Positions 1 through 7,775 of a DNA stretch of 14,240 nt are shown piece by piece. A program made the translations under genes and the position numbers. Source of the stretch: Holophagaceae bacterium UBA1801 (GTDB taxonomy: Bacteria > Acidobacteriota > Holophagae > Holophagales > Holophagaceae); assembly GCA_002319925.1 (NCBI GenBank), contig DCFP01000046.1:24978-39217 (forward strand), given 5' to 3'. How positions within the stretch are numbered: the stretch's first letter is position 1; each line of letters opens with the position of its first letter. The notes below the pieces were generated by a model that did not search any database, had not been told where the DNA came from, and was given only the letters and a program-made list of their open reading frames with translations.

Positions 1-966
1 CGGGACAAGCGCTGGGAGCGCGTGGAGCGGGCCTGGAAGATGCTCATTGACGGTGTGCCCGAGTTCGAGGCGCCCGATGCGGTTTCAGGCATCACCGCCG
101 CTTATGAGCGGGGCGAGACCGACGAGTTCGTGAGCCCCACGAAGCTCGCCGACTTCCATCCCATCCAGGATGGCGACGGCGTGATCTTCTTCAACTTCCG
201 CGCCGACCGCGCCCGGCAGTTCAGCCACGCCCTGGTGAATCCGGGCTTCAACGCCTTCCCCCAGGCTAAGCGCCCGAAGGTTTCCCTGGTCACCTTCACC
301 CAGTACGACACGGAACTCACGCCCTTCGTCACCGTGGCCTACGCGCCCCAGAACCTCACGAACATCCTGGGCGAGCTGATCTCCCGGAAGGGCTTGAAGC
401 AGTTGCGCACGGCCGAAACCGAGAAGTACGCCCATGTCACCTACTTCTTCAACGGCGGGCGCGAGGAGGTCTTCGAGGGCGAGGACCGGATCCTGGTGCC
501 CTCGCCCAAGGTGGCCACCTACGACCTGCAGCCGGAGATGAGTGCCCACGGCGTGATCCGTGGCTTCGTCGAAGCGATCAAGAGCAACACGTACCGCATG
601 CTGGTGTGCAACCTTGCCAACCCCGACATGGTGGGCCACACCGGCGACCTCAACGCCGCCGCCAGCGCCTGCGCCATCGTGGACGACGGCATCCGCCAGA
701 TCGCCGAAGCCATTCTCGCCATGAAGGGCGCCCTGCTATTGACCGCGGACCACGGCAACTGCGAGTGCATGCGGGACGAGAAGGGCAACCCCCACACAGC
801 CCACACCACCAACCCCGTGCCCGCCGTGATCATCGCCGAGGGCTTCGAAGGCCGCCAGCTCCGCGCCAGCGGCGCCCTCTGCGACGTAGCACCCACCCTA
901 CTGGAGCTGATGGGCCTCGAACAGCCGAAGGAGATGGAAGGCGTGACATTGACGAAGCTTGGATGA
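1..966 (+). CDS. gpmI: 2,3-bisphosphoglycerate-independent phosphoglycerate mutase, C-terminal part (5' end outside window)
   Basis: The frame is open from base 1 and reads RDKRWERVERAWKM, a segment internal to this family, so the gene begins upstream; the GTG at 22 is not the start. The enzyme interconverts 3- and 2-phosphoglycerate in glycolysis and gluconeogenesis, in the cytoplasm, using two Mn ions and a phosphoserine intermediate. The catalytic serine lies in the missing N-terminal part. Visible here are the family blocks FNFRADRARQ, VTYFFNGG, the metal-site motifs GHTGD (634-648) and TADHGNCE (742-765), and the His-rich HTAHTTNPVP segment. The C-terminus (LLELMGLEQPKEMEG) is typical and complete. 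A strong hairpin terminator follows within 25 bases. The next gene is convergent. Family assignment is secure; only the 5' truncation by the window edge is unusual. Confidence 0.96.
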   Translation, partial: RDKRWERVERAWKMLIDGVPEFEAPDAVSGITAAYERGETDEFVSPTKLADFHPIQDGDGVIFFNFRADRARQFSHALVNPGFNAFPQAKRPKVSLVTFTQYDTELTPFVTVAYAPQNLTNILGELISRKGLKQLRTAETEKYAHVTYFFNGGREEVFEGEDRILVPSPKVATYDLQPEMSAHGVIRGFVEAIKSNTYRMLVCNLANPDMVGHTGDLNAAASACAIVDDGIRQIAEAILAMKGALLLTADHGNCECMRDEKGNPHTAHTTNPVPAVIIAEGFEGRQLRASGALCDVAPTLLELMGLEQPKEMEGVTLTKLG

Positions 967-970
967 GAGT

Positions 971-1051
971 GGTCAGTGGTCGGTTAATAGAAATGGGCGC
1001 CAGAGGCGCCCATTTGTTTTTCAACTGGCCACTGACCACCGGCCACTGACC
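971..1051. repeat. Inverted repeat and 14-bp direct repeat flanking the gpmI terminator
   Basis: GGTCAGTGGTCGGTT at 971-985 matches the reverse complement of 1023-1037 at 13 of 15 positions, so a second, outer stem encloses the terminator hairpin. The right arm is itself duplicated: ACTGGCCACTGACC (1024-1037) is followed directly by ACCGGCCACTGACC (1038-1051), differing at one base. The element fills almost all of the convergent gap. It looks like a dispersed short-repeat or REP/MITE-like unit, but that is inference because only one locus is visible. Confidence 0.6.
991..1021 (+). terminator. Rho-independent terminator after gpmI, probably bidirectional
   Basis: Bases 991-1001 (AAATGGGCGCC) pair perfectly with 1005-1015 across an AGA loop, giving an 11-bp stem followed by GTTTTTC. 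On the minus strand the same stem ends in TTTCTATT, so it could also stop transcription arriving from the convergent chemotaxis gene. It lies 25 bases after the gpmI stop. Confidence 0.85.
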
Positions 1052-1058
1052 CCTGCTT

Positions 1059-2642
1059 TTAAGTTCTGAACTGTGACACGAGGGCGCTCAGTCCATGAGC
1101 TGTCCGGGCGAGTTCTTCGGAGATCTTGGCGTTCTGGTCCACGGTGCTGGAGAGCTCGATGCTGGCGGAGGCGTTCTCCATGGCCTTCTGGGCGCCCAGT
1201 TCCACCTGGTGGGCCACTTCCTGGCTGGCCTTGGCCTGCTCCTCGGTGGAGGAGCTGATCTCCAAGGACATGGCGGTGACCTGGCCGATGTTCTCGCGGA
1301 TACGGGCCAGGGCGTTCACGGCCTCCTGCACAGTGATGCGGCCCTGGGCCACGGCCTCGTTGCTGCCCTCGATGAGGGTGGCGATCTCCTTGGCCGCCGT
1401 GCCGCTGCGCTCGGCCAGCTTGCGCACTTCCTCGGCCACCACCGCGAAGCCCTTGCCCAGGGCTCCGGCTTTGGCTGCCTCGATGGCGGCGTTCAGGGAA
1501 AGCAGGTTGGTCTGACGGGCGATTTCCTGGATCACCTTCACTGCCTTCACCACCTGGGCCGTGGCCTTCTCCACGTCTCCCATGGCCTTCTGGGCCGCCT
1601 CGCCGGCCTTGTCGCCGTCCCTTGTGGCCTGCACGGCCTCCTGGGACTGGCGCTGGCTCGCCTGGACGTTGGTGCTCACCTCCCGAATGGAGGCGGAAAG
1701 TTCCGTGATCGCCGAAGCCATGCGCTCCACGGAAGCCCGCTGCAGATCCGCATTCTTGGCCAGTTCGTGACTGGTGGCCGAGACTTCCTGGTTGGCGTTG
1801 GAAAGGCCGGCTGCATTGTTTTCCACCAGCACGGTGTCGAAGCGGATGCGATTGACCATGCCCTTCAGGCGGCTCTGCATCATCCGAAGCAGTCCCTGAA
1901 GGCTCGAGTCATCCCCTGGCTTTATGGGCACTTCGATCCGCATATCCCCGTGCGCAACCTCCCGGAGGACCGCGAGGCAGGTTTCCAGATTTCCGCCCAG
2001 CTGGGAATTAAGTGACTTGAAGGCCAAAAAAGCCAACCCTCCGCCAATGACTACTCCTACCAGGCTGCCGATCCAGAGGATCCGGGGCTGGATGGCTTCC
2101 GGGAAATAGTTATGACCGATGATGGTGGCCAGGAAGATCGCCATGGTGAGGCCAAAGCTCAAATAGAGGCGAGGGGCAAATCCCAGGAAGGCGAGCGGGA
2201 TCCAAGGCCGGCGAGAAGTGTCTGCGAGCCTGGCGCCCTTCCGGACAAGGGCGTAGCGGTACTCGGCATCCTGGATCTGGCTCTTGCTGGGCTTGCTCCG
2301 GATGGAGACGTAGCCTTTGATGGCCCCGTCGTCGACCATGGGGGTCACGTTGACGTCCACCCAGTAGAAGTCCCCGTTCTTGCAGCGGTTCTTGACCAGT
2401 CCGTGCCATGGCTTGCCGGCCTTGATCGTCGCCCACAAATCCTCAAAAGCCTCCGGAGGCATATCCGGGTGCCGGACGATGTTGTGGGGCTGGCCGACCA
2501 GTTCTTCGAGCGTGAAACCGCTGACTCGGAGGAATTCATCGTTGGCCGATACGATGTTCCCGTGGGGGTCCGTCGTGGAAACAATGAATGCACCATCCTG
2601 GATTTCCTGCTCGACCTGGGTAACCGGAAGATTCGTCCTCAT
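1059..2642 (-). CDS. Methyl-accepting chemotaxis protein with N-terminal PAS domain (Aer-like)
   Basis: A 527-residue membrane-anchored sensor expected to signal to CheA/CheW. Residues about 15-115 form a PAS domain of the Aer type (DPHGNIVSANDEFLRVSGF, then NIVRHPDMP and KNGDFYWVDVNVTPM), which in relatives binds FAD or another cofactor and senses redox state or oxygen. Two hydrophobic segments follow (about 158-176 and 188-208), joined by a very short loop, so there is no real periplasmic sensor and input must come through the cytoplasmic PAS. A HAMP-like linker (about 210-262) leads to the signalling domain, whose conserved tip contains EIARQTNLLSLNAAIEAAKAG and GKGFAVVAEEVRKLAERS. The ATG has a strong GGAGGT ribosome site 8 bases upstream. 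It lies 82 bases after the isoaspartyl peptidase gene and is convergent with gpmI. The ligand cannot be read from sequence. Confidence 0.92.
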   Translation of the reverse strand: MRTNLPVTQVEQEIQDGAFIVSTTDPHGNIVSANDEFLRVSGFTLEELVGQPHNIVRHPDMPPEAFEDLWATIKAGKPWHGLVKNRCKNGDFYWVDVNVTPMVDDGAIKGYVSIRSKPSKSQIQDAEYRYALVRKGARLADTSRRPWIPLAFLGFAPRLYLSFGLTMAIFLATIIGHNYFPEAIQPRILWIGSLVGVVIGGGLAFLAFKSLNSQLGGNLETCLAVLREVAHGDMRIEVPIKPGDDSSLQGLLRMMQSRLKGMVNRIRFDTVLVENNAAGLSNANQEVSATSHELAKNADLQRASVERMASAITELSASIREVSTNVQASQRQSQEAVQATRDGDKAGEAAQKAMGDVEKATAQVVKAVKVIQEIARQTNLLSLNAAIEAAKAGALGKGFAVVAEEVRKLAERSGTAAKEIATLIEGSNEAVAQGRITVQEAVNALARIRENIGQVTAMSLEISSSTEEQAKASQEVAHQVELGAQKAMENASASIELSSTVDQNAKISEELARTAHGLSALVSQFRT

Positions 2643-2724
2643 GACATCCCACCTCCGAGGCCAGAAGGCCCACGGATGAGCGCATCGTCATGTCGGATCT
2701 CTGGCTTGAAATTGGGACACGAAC

Positions 2725-3654
2725 CTAGCGATAGATACTTACTTCGCGGTTGCCTTCGCCATCGACCATGGCCCGGTACATGCCCTCGCTGTTGAAGGGC
2801 ATCGACACCCGGCCTGCACGGTCCACCAGGATGACTCCACCCGACCCGTGGAGCCGGACCAGGGTCTCGTGGACCAGACATGCTGCGGCTTCGGAAGCCG
2901 ATTGGCCGCCGTAGGCCATCCGGGCCGCGATATCGTGGGCGGCCGCGGCGCGAATGAAACTTTCCCCATGGCCGGTGCAGGAAACCGCGCAGTTGGCATC
3001 GGCCCAGGTCCCAGCGCCGATGATGGGCGTATCCCCGATCCGCCCTGCCCATTTGGCGGTCTGGCCGCCGGTGGAGGTGGCAGCCGCCAGCCGACCTGCT
3101 TCATCCAGGGCCACGGCGCCTACGGTGCCGTGTTTGCGGTCCTCGGGAGCATCTTCGCGGACTCCGCCGGCCGCTAGCCGTGACCGTTCCAGTTCCAGGG
3201 CCTGCCAGCGCGTTTCGGTGAAGTAGTAGTCCGGCTCCACGCATTCAAGGCCTTGTTCCCGGGCGAAGGCGTCGGCGGCGGCGAAGCCAAGAGTTACGTG
3301 GGGCGTAGCCTCCATCACGCGCCGGGCCAGTTTTACGGGGTTCTTGACGGTCTTCACGCCCGTGACCGTTCCGGCTACTTGCGTTGGGCCGTCCATGATG
3401 GCGGCCTCTAACTCGTTGGTGCCATCCAGCGTGAAAACCGCTCCTCGGCCCGCGTTGAAGAGCGGATCGTTCTCCAGGGCCACGACAGCGGCGGTGACCG
3501 CATCCAGGGCGCTGCCCCCTTCCCGCAGGATCGCATGACCAGCCTCCAGGGCCGCGGCCAGGCCAGCCTGCAGGGCGGCCTCCTTTTCTGGCGTGATGTC
3601 CGCTTTGCGGATGGTTCCTGCGCCTCCGTGAACGGCGATGGCGATCGTCATCAT
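2725..3654 (-). CDS. iaaA: Isoaspartyl peptidase / L-asparaginase (plant-type, Ntn-hydrolase)
   Basis: A 309-residue N-terminal-nucleophile hydrolase that removes beta-aspartyl (isoaspartyl) residues from dipeptides and hydrolyses asparagine. These enzymes are made as a precursor that cuts itself before a threonine. Here the cleavage motif is KHGTVGAVALD with nucleophile Thr177, giving predicted chains of about 176 and 133 residues. Other active-site elements follow in the expected order: TSTGG (Thr195), GRIGDTPIIGAG (Arg205, Asp208) and SCTGHGE (Thr227-Gly228). The N-terminal AVHGGAGT motif is also typical. There is no signal peptide, so it is probably cytoplasmic. The first ATG overlaps the stop of the upstream PLP-enzyme gene (TAATG), indicating translational coupling; a second in-frame ATG follows immediately. 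A role in recycling damaged or peptide-derived aspartate is inferred. Confidence 0.93.
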   Translation of the reverse strand: MMTIAIAVHGGAGTIRKADITPEKEAALQAGLAAALEAGHAILREGGSALDAVTAAVVALENDPLFNAGRGAVFTLDGTNELEAAIMDGPTQVAGTVTGVKTVKNPVKLARRVMEATPHVTLGFAAADAFAREQGLECVEPDYYFTETRWQALELERSRLAAGGVREDAPEDRKHGTVGAVALDEAGRLAAATSTGGQTAKWAGRIGDTPIIGAGTWADANCAVSCTGHGESFIRAAAAHDIAARMAYGGQSASEAAACLVHETLVRLHGSGGVILVDRAGRVSMPFNSEGMYRAMVDGEGNREVSIYR

Positions 3655-4835
3655 TAAACTTTCGCGAGCGCCTGTTCCAGATCGGCGATGAGGTCTTCCA
3701 CGTCCTCGATGCCCACAGCGTAGCGGACCAGGCCTTCGGAGATCCCGGCGCTGGCGCGGGCCTCCTTGCCCATGCTGGCGTGGGTCATGGAGGCGGGGTG
3801 GCAGATGAGGGTTTCCACACCGCCCAAGGAGACGGCCAGGGCCGCCAGCTTCACATTGTTCATGAGGGTCTTGCCGGCCTCGAAACCGCCCTTCAATTCG
3901 AAGGCGATCATGGCGCCGGGGCCCGCCATCTGGCGCTTCACCAGCTCGTACTGGGGATGGCTGGGCAGGCCGATGTAGCTCACCCAGGCGATCTTCGGAT
4001 GCTTCTCCAGCCAGGGCGCGATGATCTGGGAATTGGCCTGGGCGCGCTCCATGCGCAGGGATAGCGTCTTGAGGCCGCGGCTCACCATGTAGGCCTGGTG
4101 CGGATCCATGTTGGTGCCGGTCATGACCATCATGGGTCGGATGCGCTTGTAGAGCTCTTCTGTCTTCGTCACCAGCACGCCGCCCACGATGTCCGCGTGG
4201 CCGTTGATGAACTTGGTGACGGAGTGGAGCACGATGTCCGCGCCCAGATCCAGGGGCTTCTGCAGGAAGGGGCTGGCGAAGGTGTTATCCACGGCCATGA
4301 GGGCACCATGCTCGCGGGCGATCTTCGCGGCGGCGGCCAGATCCGTGACCTGCATGGAGGGATTCGATGGCGATTCCACATAGAGCAGCTTGGTGTTGGG
4401 CCGCATGGCCGCCTTCACCTGGGCCAGGTCGGAGCTGTCCACGAAGGTGGATTCCACGCCGAAGCGGCTCATGTGCTTTTCCATGAGCACCCGCGACGGG
4501 CCGTAGACGCCCGCGGTGCTGACCACGTGATCACCGGCGCTGAGCAGAGCCAGGTACAGCGTGGTGACCGCGCCCATGCCTGAGGCCGTGGCCACGCCGC
4601 CGAAGCCGTTCTCCAGGGTTGCCACCTGGTCTTCCAGGGCTTTGATGGTGGGATTTCCGATGCGGGAATAGATGAAGCCATCGGCCTTGCCCGCGAAGCG
4701 GTCCGCGCCCTGGTCGGCGTCCCGGAAGATGAAGGTGGACGTCTGGTAGATGGGCGTAACCGCGCTGCCCATGGGATCCTCGGGAATCCCTGCGTGCACC
4801 TGCTTAGTGTTGAATCCCATCTTCCGCGTATCCAT
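3654..4835 (-). CDS. PLP-dependent trans-sulfuration enzyme (methionine gamma-lyase / cystathionine gamma-lyase-like)
   Basis: A Cys/Met-metabolism PLP enzyme of about 393 residues. Overall sequence, notably FAGKADGFIYSRIGNPT, the C-terminal block ISEGLVRYAVGIEDVEDLIADL and CHPASMTHASM, most resembles methionine gamma-lyases, which cleave methionine to methanethiol, 2-oxobutyrate and ammonia. The PLP lysine is in HSVTKFINGH, with VDNTFASPFLQ and YVESPSNPSMQ also present. The cysteine characteristic of methionine gamma-lyase (YGCT) is absent: this protein has YGPSR, so cystathionine gamma-lyase, homocysteine lyase or O-acylhomoserine sulfhydrylase activity is possible. The frame extends to an ATG at 4856, but that codon sits inside a GC-rich hairpin (4845-4864) and lacks a ribosome site. 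GGAG lies 7 bases before the ATG at 4835 (4 before the adjacent one at 4838), so the shorter start is chosen. It is coupled to iaaA by TAATG. Confidence 0.88.
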   Translation of the reverse strand: MDTRKMGFNTKQVHAGIPEDPMGSAVTPIYQTSTFIFRDADQGADRFAGKADGFIYSRIGNPTIKALEDQVATLENGFGGVATASGMGAVTTLYLALLSAGDHVVSTAGVYGPSRVLMEKHMSRFGVESTFVDSSDLAQVKAAMRPNTKLLYVESPSNPSMQVTDLAAAAKIAREHGALMAVDNTFASPFLQKPLDLGADIVLHSVTKFINGHADIVGGVLVTKTEELYKRIRPMMVMTGTNMDPHQAYMVSRGLKTLSLRMERAQANSQIIAPWLEKHPKIAWVSYIGLPSHPQYELVKRQMAGPGAMIAFELKGGFEAGKTLMNNVKLAALAVSLGGVETLICHPASMTHASMGKEARASAGISEGLVRYAVGIEDVEDLIADLEQALAKV

Positions 4836-4903
4836 CATCCGTCTCCGGGCCGGCATGGCCCCGGATCAGTGTGACGGAGTCGGCGGGAGGTTGGAAAGGA
4901 CGG

Positions 4904-5119
4904 CTATTTCCCGCGGTTGCTGGACCGCATGTGGCTCTGGCCGGAGGCTGCGTTCTTGGCCGCCTTCAGTTTCGGCGGCTTCGGGGTGGACTTGTCCGAG
5001 CGGATTTCCGCATGGGCCTTCTTGTCGGCCCGCGCGGGACCATCCTCGTGGTGCTGTTCAGACTTGCCGAGCACGTTGTTGAGCAGGTTAGCGGTGATGT
5101 TGGGGTTGGGTTTCGACAT
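4904..5119 (-). CDS. Small Lys/Arg-rich hypothetical protein
   Basis: A 71-residue ORF that I do not recognise. It is hydrophilic and basic (14 Lys/Arg against 6 Asp/Glu), with a short N-terminal stretch that could form an amphipathic helix (ITANLLNNVLGK) and a low-complexity tail rich in Lys, Pro, Ala and Ser. There is no signal peptide, no membrane segment and no cysteine. It is supported as a gene by GAGG 7 bases before its ATG, its position 20 bases after the ubiE stop on the same strand, and the absence of a competing ORF of better quality. The composition would suit a nucleic-acid- or ribosome-associated small protein, but that is a guess. It probably shares a transcript with ubiE upstream and the PLP enzyme 68 bases downstream. 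Confidence 0.62.
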   Translation of the reverse strand: MSKPNPNITANLLNNVLGKSEQHHEDGPARADKKAHAEIRSDKSTPKPPKLKAAKNAASGQSHMRSSNRGK

Positions 5120-5139
5120 ATCAGGACCTCGCGATTTCG

Positions 5140-5847
5140 CTATGCCTGTGAGAGGGGCTTGCTTCCCAAGTGTAAGGCGGCGATGCCCCCCGTGAGATTT
5201 TTCCAGGCCACTTTTTCAAAGCCGGCTTTTTCCAATTCCCTGGCCAGAGTTTCTTGATCCGGAAAGGAACGGATGCTCTCGGGAAGGTAAGTATAGGCGG
5301 AAGAATCCCCGCTGATCCAGCCCCCGAGCCTCGGCAGCACCACTTGGCTGTACCAGCCGTAGAGTCCGCGCAGCCAAACCCAGCGGGGACGGCTGAATTC
5401 CAGGATGGTCAACTGACCCCCCGGTTTCAGGACCCGCAGGAATTCACGGTAGGCCTTGGCGCGGCTTTCCACGTTCCGGATGCCGTAGCAGATGGTGACG
5501 CCGTCGAAGGTGCCGGCCCAGAAGGGCAGTGCCTGGGCGTCGGCGCCCGCGCTGGCCCAGACCAGAGGACGCAATCCCTTCCGGGAGAATTTCTCGGGAC
5601 CCTTGGCGAGCATGGCGAAGGTGAAGTCCGTGGAAACCACCTCGGCTCCTCGCCGGGCCAGGGCGATGCTGGAATCCCCCGTGCCTGCGGCCACATCCAG
5701 GAACAACCGGCTCTTCGAGGCGCCCGATACGCGGGCCATGCGGCGCCACCAGTAGAAGTCGGTGCCCATGGACAGCAGGTGGTTCAGAAGGTCGTATTTT
5801 CCGGCGATGCCGGAAAACATCCGCTGGATTTCCTTGCCTTCGGGCAC
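5140..5847 (-). CDS. ubiE: Demethylmenaquinone / ubiquinone C-methyltransferase UbiE (MenG)
   Basis: A 235-residue SAM-dependent methyltransferase that catalyses the C-methylation step of menaquinone (and in some bacteria ubiquinone) synthesis. Family signatures are clear: MFSGIAGKYDLLNHLLSMG followed by FYWWRR near the N-terminus, SAM motif I DVAAGTGD (51-58), GIRNV (122-126) and the UbiE block RVLKPGGQLTILEFS (138-152). The C-terminal GGIAALHLGSKP is also typical. The start is a GTG at 5847 with GGGAGG four bases before it; an ATG two bases further upstream is out of frame, and a stop codon 18 bases upstream rules out extension. In a bacterium of this kind the product is most likely menaquinone (MenG), but no other quinone genes are in view. 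It is divergent from the acyl-CoA dehydrogenase gene and heads the minus-strand run. Confidence 0.93.
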   Translation of the reverse strand: MPEGKEIQRMFSGIAGKYDLLNHLLSMGTDFYWWRRMARVSGASKSRLFLDVAAGTGDSSIALARRGAEVVSTDFTFAMLAKGPEKFSRKGLRPLVWASAGADAQALPFWAGTFDGVTICYGIRNVESRAKAYREFLRVLKPGGQLTILEFSRPRWVWLRGLYGWYSQVVLPRLGGWISGDSSAYTYLPESIRSFPDQETLARELEKAGFEKVAWKNLTGGIAALHLGSKPLSQA

Positions 5848-5965
5848 ATGGCCTCCCGGCTTTCATCTTCCAGTGACCCGGCAGGTTCGTGAAGGGCAAT
5901 GACGGGATGATCCGATACAATGGTTCCTTTGGCTTGAATGCTCTTGGCATGTCTTTGGAGGCTCC

Positions 5966-7729
5966 ATGTCGGTCACCCAGAACGAAACGATCTTCGGCGG
6001 CAGTTTCCTGCTGGCTCCCATCGGCTCCCAGCCCCAGTACACGCCCGAGGACATGAGCGACGACACCAAGGCCATCGGCGAAGCTGCCCGTGACTACATG
6101 CAGGGCGAAGTGGTCCCCAAGGATGCCGAGATCGAGAAGCTCCAGCCGGAGCTGAGCCGCGAGCTGCTCCAGAAGGCCGGAGAGCTGGGCCTCCTGAGCA
6201 TCGAGATCCCCGAGGAATACGACGGCATGGATCTCGACAAGAAGACCACCCTGGTGGTGCTGGAGGAAATGGGCAAACAGGCGTCCTTCTCGGTCAGTTA
6301 CGGCGCCCACACGGGCATCGGCACCCTGCCCATTGTCTACTTCGGAACGCCCGAGCAGAAGGCGAAGTACCTGCCCAAGCTGGCCAGCGGCGAATGGCTG
6401 GCGGCCTACGCCCTCACGGAACCCGGTGCGGGCAGCGACGCCATGAACTCCAAGACCACCGCCGTGCTCGATGGCGACACCTGGGTGCTCAACGGCACCA
6501 AGATGTGGATCACCAACGCGGGCTTTGCGGATGTCTTCGTGGTTTTCGCCAAGGTGGACGGCAAGAAGTTCAGCGCCTTCATCGTGGAGAAGACCGACGC
6601 GGGCTTCAGCACCGGCGCCGAGGAGCACAAGCTGGGCATCAAGGGCAGCTCCACCCGCGCCCTCGTGCTCGACAACGTGCGCCTTCCCAAGGACCGGCTG
6701 CTCGGCGAGATCGGCCGCGGCCACCGCATCGCCTTCGGCATCCTCACCATCGGCCGCTTCAAGCTGGGCGCGGGCTGCACGGGCACGGCCAAGGTGGTGC
6801 TGGAATACACCCTGAAATACACCGCCGAACGCCAGCAGTTCGGGAAGAACATCAACACCTTCGGTCTCATCCAGAAGTACCTTGCCGACATCGGCACGCG
6901 GATCTTCGTGGGCGAAGCCATGAACTACCGCACCATCGGCTACATCAACGACGGTATGGCCGCCATCCACTGGGACGAGGAGAAGGCCGCCCAGCGCAAG
7001 ATGGACATCATGGACGAGTTCGCCATGGAAGCCTCCATGTCGAAGGTCTGGGGCAGCGAGGCGCTCTTCTTCACGGCTGATGATGCGGTGCAGTGCTTCG
7101 GCGGCTACGGCTTCTCCAGCGAGTACCCGCCCGAGAAGATCTACCGCGACAGCCGCATCAACCGCATCTTCGAGGGCACCAACGAGATCAACCGCATGAT
7201 CATCGCGGGATCCTTGTTCAAGAAGGCAAACAACCAGTCCATCCCGGTCTCCAAGGAAACCGCGAACGCTCCCAAGGCCGGTGATTTCTCCGGCCCCTTG
7301 GGCGAGGCGAAGTGCGCGGTGGAACTCTGCAAGCGCCAGTGCGGCTACGTCGCCGCCGTGGCCCTGGAAGCCCAAGGCCAGAAGCTCATCGAGAACCAGG
7401 AAGCCTCGGCCAGGATCGCCGACATGCTCACGGAGATCTACGCCATGGAGTCCGCCGTAGTGCGCGCCGACAAGATGACCGCCGCCACCCACCGCTGGGC
7501 CGAGTTGGCCCGGGACTACGCCACGGTCTATGTCAACGAGACCTGGAACAAGGTCCTCGCCAACGCCCGCATGCTGCTTTCGGAAGTGCTCGAAGGCGAG
7601 GCGCTGACCAAGGGCTTGGGCGATCTCCAGGCCTTCTCGGGCTTCATCCCCTCCTCCAGCTCGAAGATCCGGAGCCGCATCACCGCCCAGCTCATCGAGA
7701 AGGGCATTTACCCCATCGAGCAGTACTGA
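5966..7729 (+). CDS. Acyl-CoA dehydrogenase, FadE/YusJ-type
   Basis: A 587-residue FAD enzyme that introduces the alpha-beta double bond into acyl-CoA in fatty-acid beta-oxidation and passes electrons to ETF. The sequence follows the long Bacillus FadE/VLCAD-like type: N-terminal helical domain (TPEDMSDDTKAIGEAARDYM), signature AYALTEPGAGSDA (147-159), WITNAGFADVFVVFAKVDG in the beta-domain, and QCFGGYGFSSEYPPEKIYRD followed by INRIFEGTNEINR. The predicted catalytic base is Glu403 in FEGTNE. About 160 residues follow the core domain, as in the VLCAD group, instead of the roughly 380-residue total of short-chain enzymes. TGGAGG precedes the ATG by 4 bases. The gene stands alone with a terminator hairpin 20 bases downstream; no ETF or thiolase genes are visible. 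Substrate chain length is not determined by the sequence. Confidence 0.95.
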   Translation: MSVTQNETIFGGSFLLAPIGSQPQYTPEDMSDDTKAIGEAARDYMQGEVVPKDAEIEKLQPELSRELLQKAGELGLLSIEIPEEYDGMDLDKKTTLVVLEEMGKQASFSVSYGAHTGIGTLPIVYFGTPEQKAKYLPKLASGEWLAAYALTEPGAGSDAMNSKTTAVLDGDTWVLNGTKMWITNAGFADVFVVFAKVDGKKFSAFIVEKTDAGFSTGAEEHKLGIKGSSTRALVLDNVRLPKDRLLGEIGRGHRIAFGILTIGRFKLGAGCTGTAKVVLEYTLKYTAERQQFGKNINTFGLIQKYLADIGTRIFVGEAMNYRTIGYINDGMAAIHWDEEKAAQRKMDIMDEFAMEASMSKVWGSEALFFTADDAVQCFGGYGFSSEYPPEKIYRDSRINRIFEGTNEINRMIIAGSLFKKANNQSIPVSKETANAPKAGDFSGPLGEAKCAVELCKRQCGYVAAVALEAQGQKLIENQEASARIADMLTEIYAMESAVVRADKMTAATHRWAELARDYATVYVNETWNKVLANARMLLSEVLEGEALTKGLGDLQAFSGFIPSSSSKIRSRITAQLIEKGIYPIEQY

Positions 7730-7748
7730 GCCTTCACCCACCCACGCG

Positions 7749-7770
7749 AAGGGCCCCGGTTGGGGCCCTT
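7749..7770. terminator. Hairpin between convergent acyl-CoA dehydrogenase and FecR-domain genes
   Basis: AAGGGCCCC (7749-7757) pairs perfectly with GGGGCCCTT (7762-7770) across a GGTT loop. Only a weak T-rich tail follows (CTTATTCAT), so it is a modest intrinsic terminator. It lies in the 46-base gap between two convergent stop codons and probably serves both. Confidence 0.65.
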
Positions 7771-7775
7771 ATTCA

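Noticed and set aside
1095..2015. 306-codon plus-strand ORF
   Set aside because: It is a shadow of the chemotaxis receptor gene on the opposite strand; the composition is repetitive and it has no ribosome site.
5916..5921. TACAAT as a -10 box for the acyl-CoA dehydrogenase gene
   Set aside because: No acceptable -35 hexamer at 16-18 bases and no extended -10 TG; a promoter must lie in this 118-base divergent gap but I cannot place it.
5444..7741. 765-codon minus-strand ORF covering the acyl-CoA dehydrogenase gene and part of ubiE
   Set aside because: It is antisense to a gene with unmistakable family motifs, has an unnatural Gly/Leu/His/Asp-rich composition, and arises from strong third-position GC bias.
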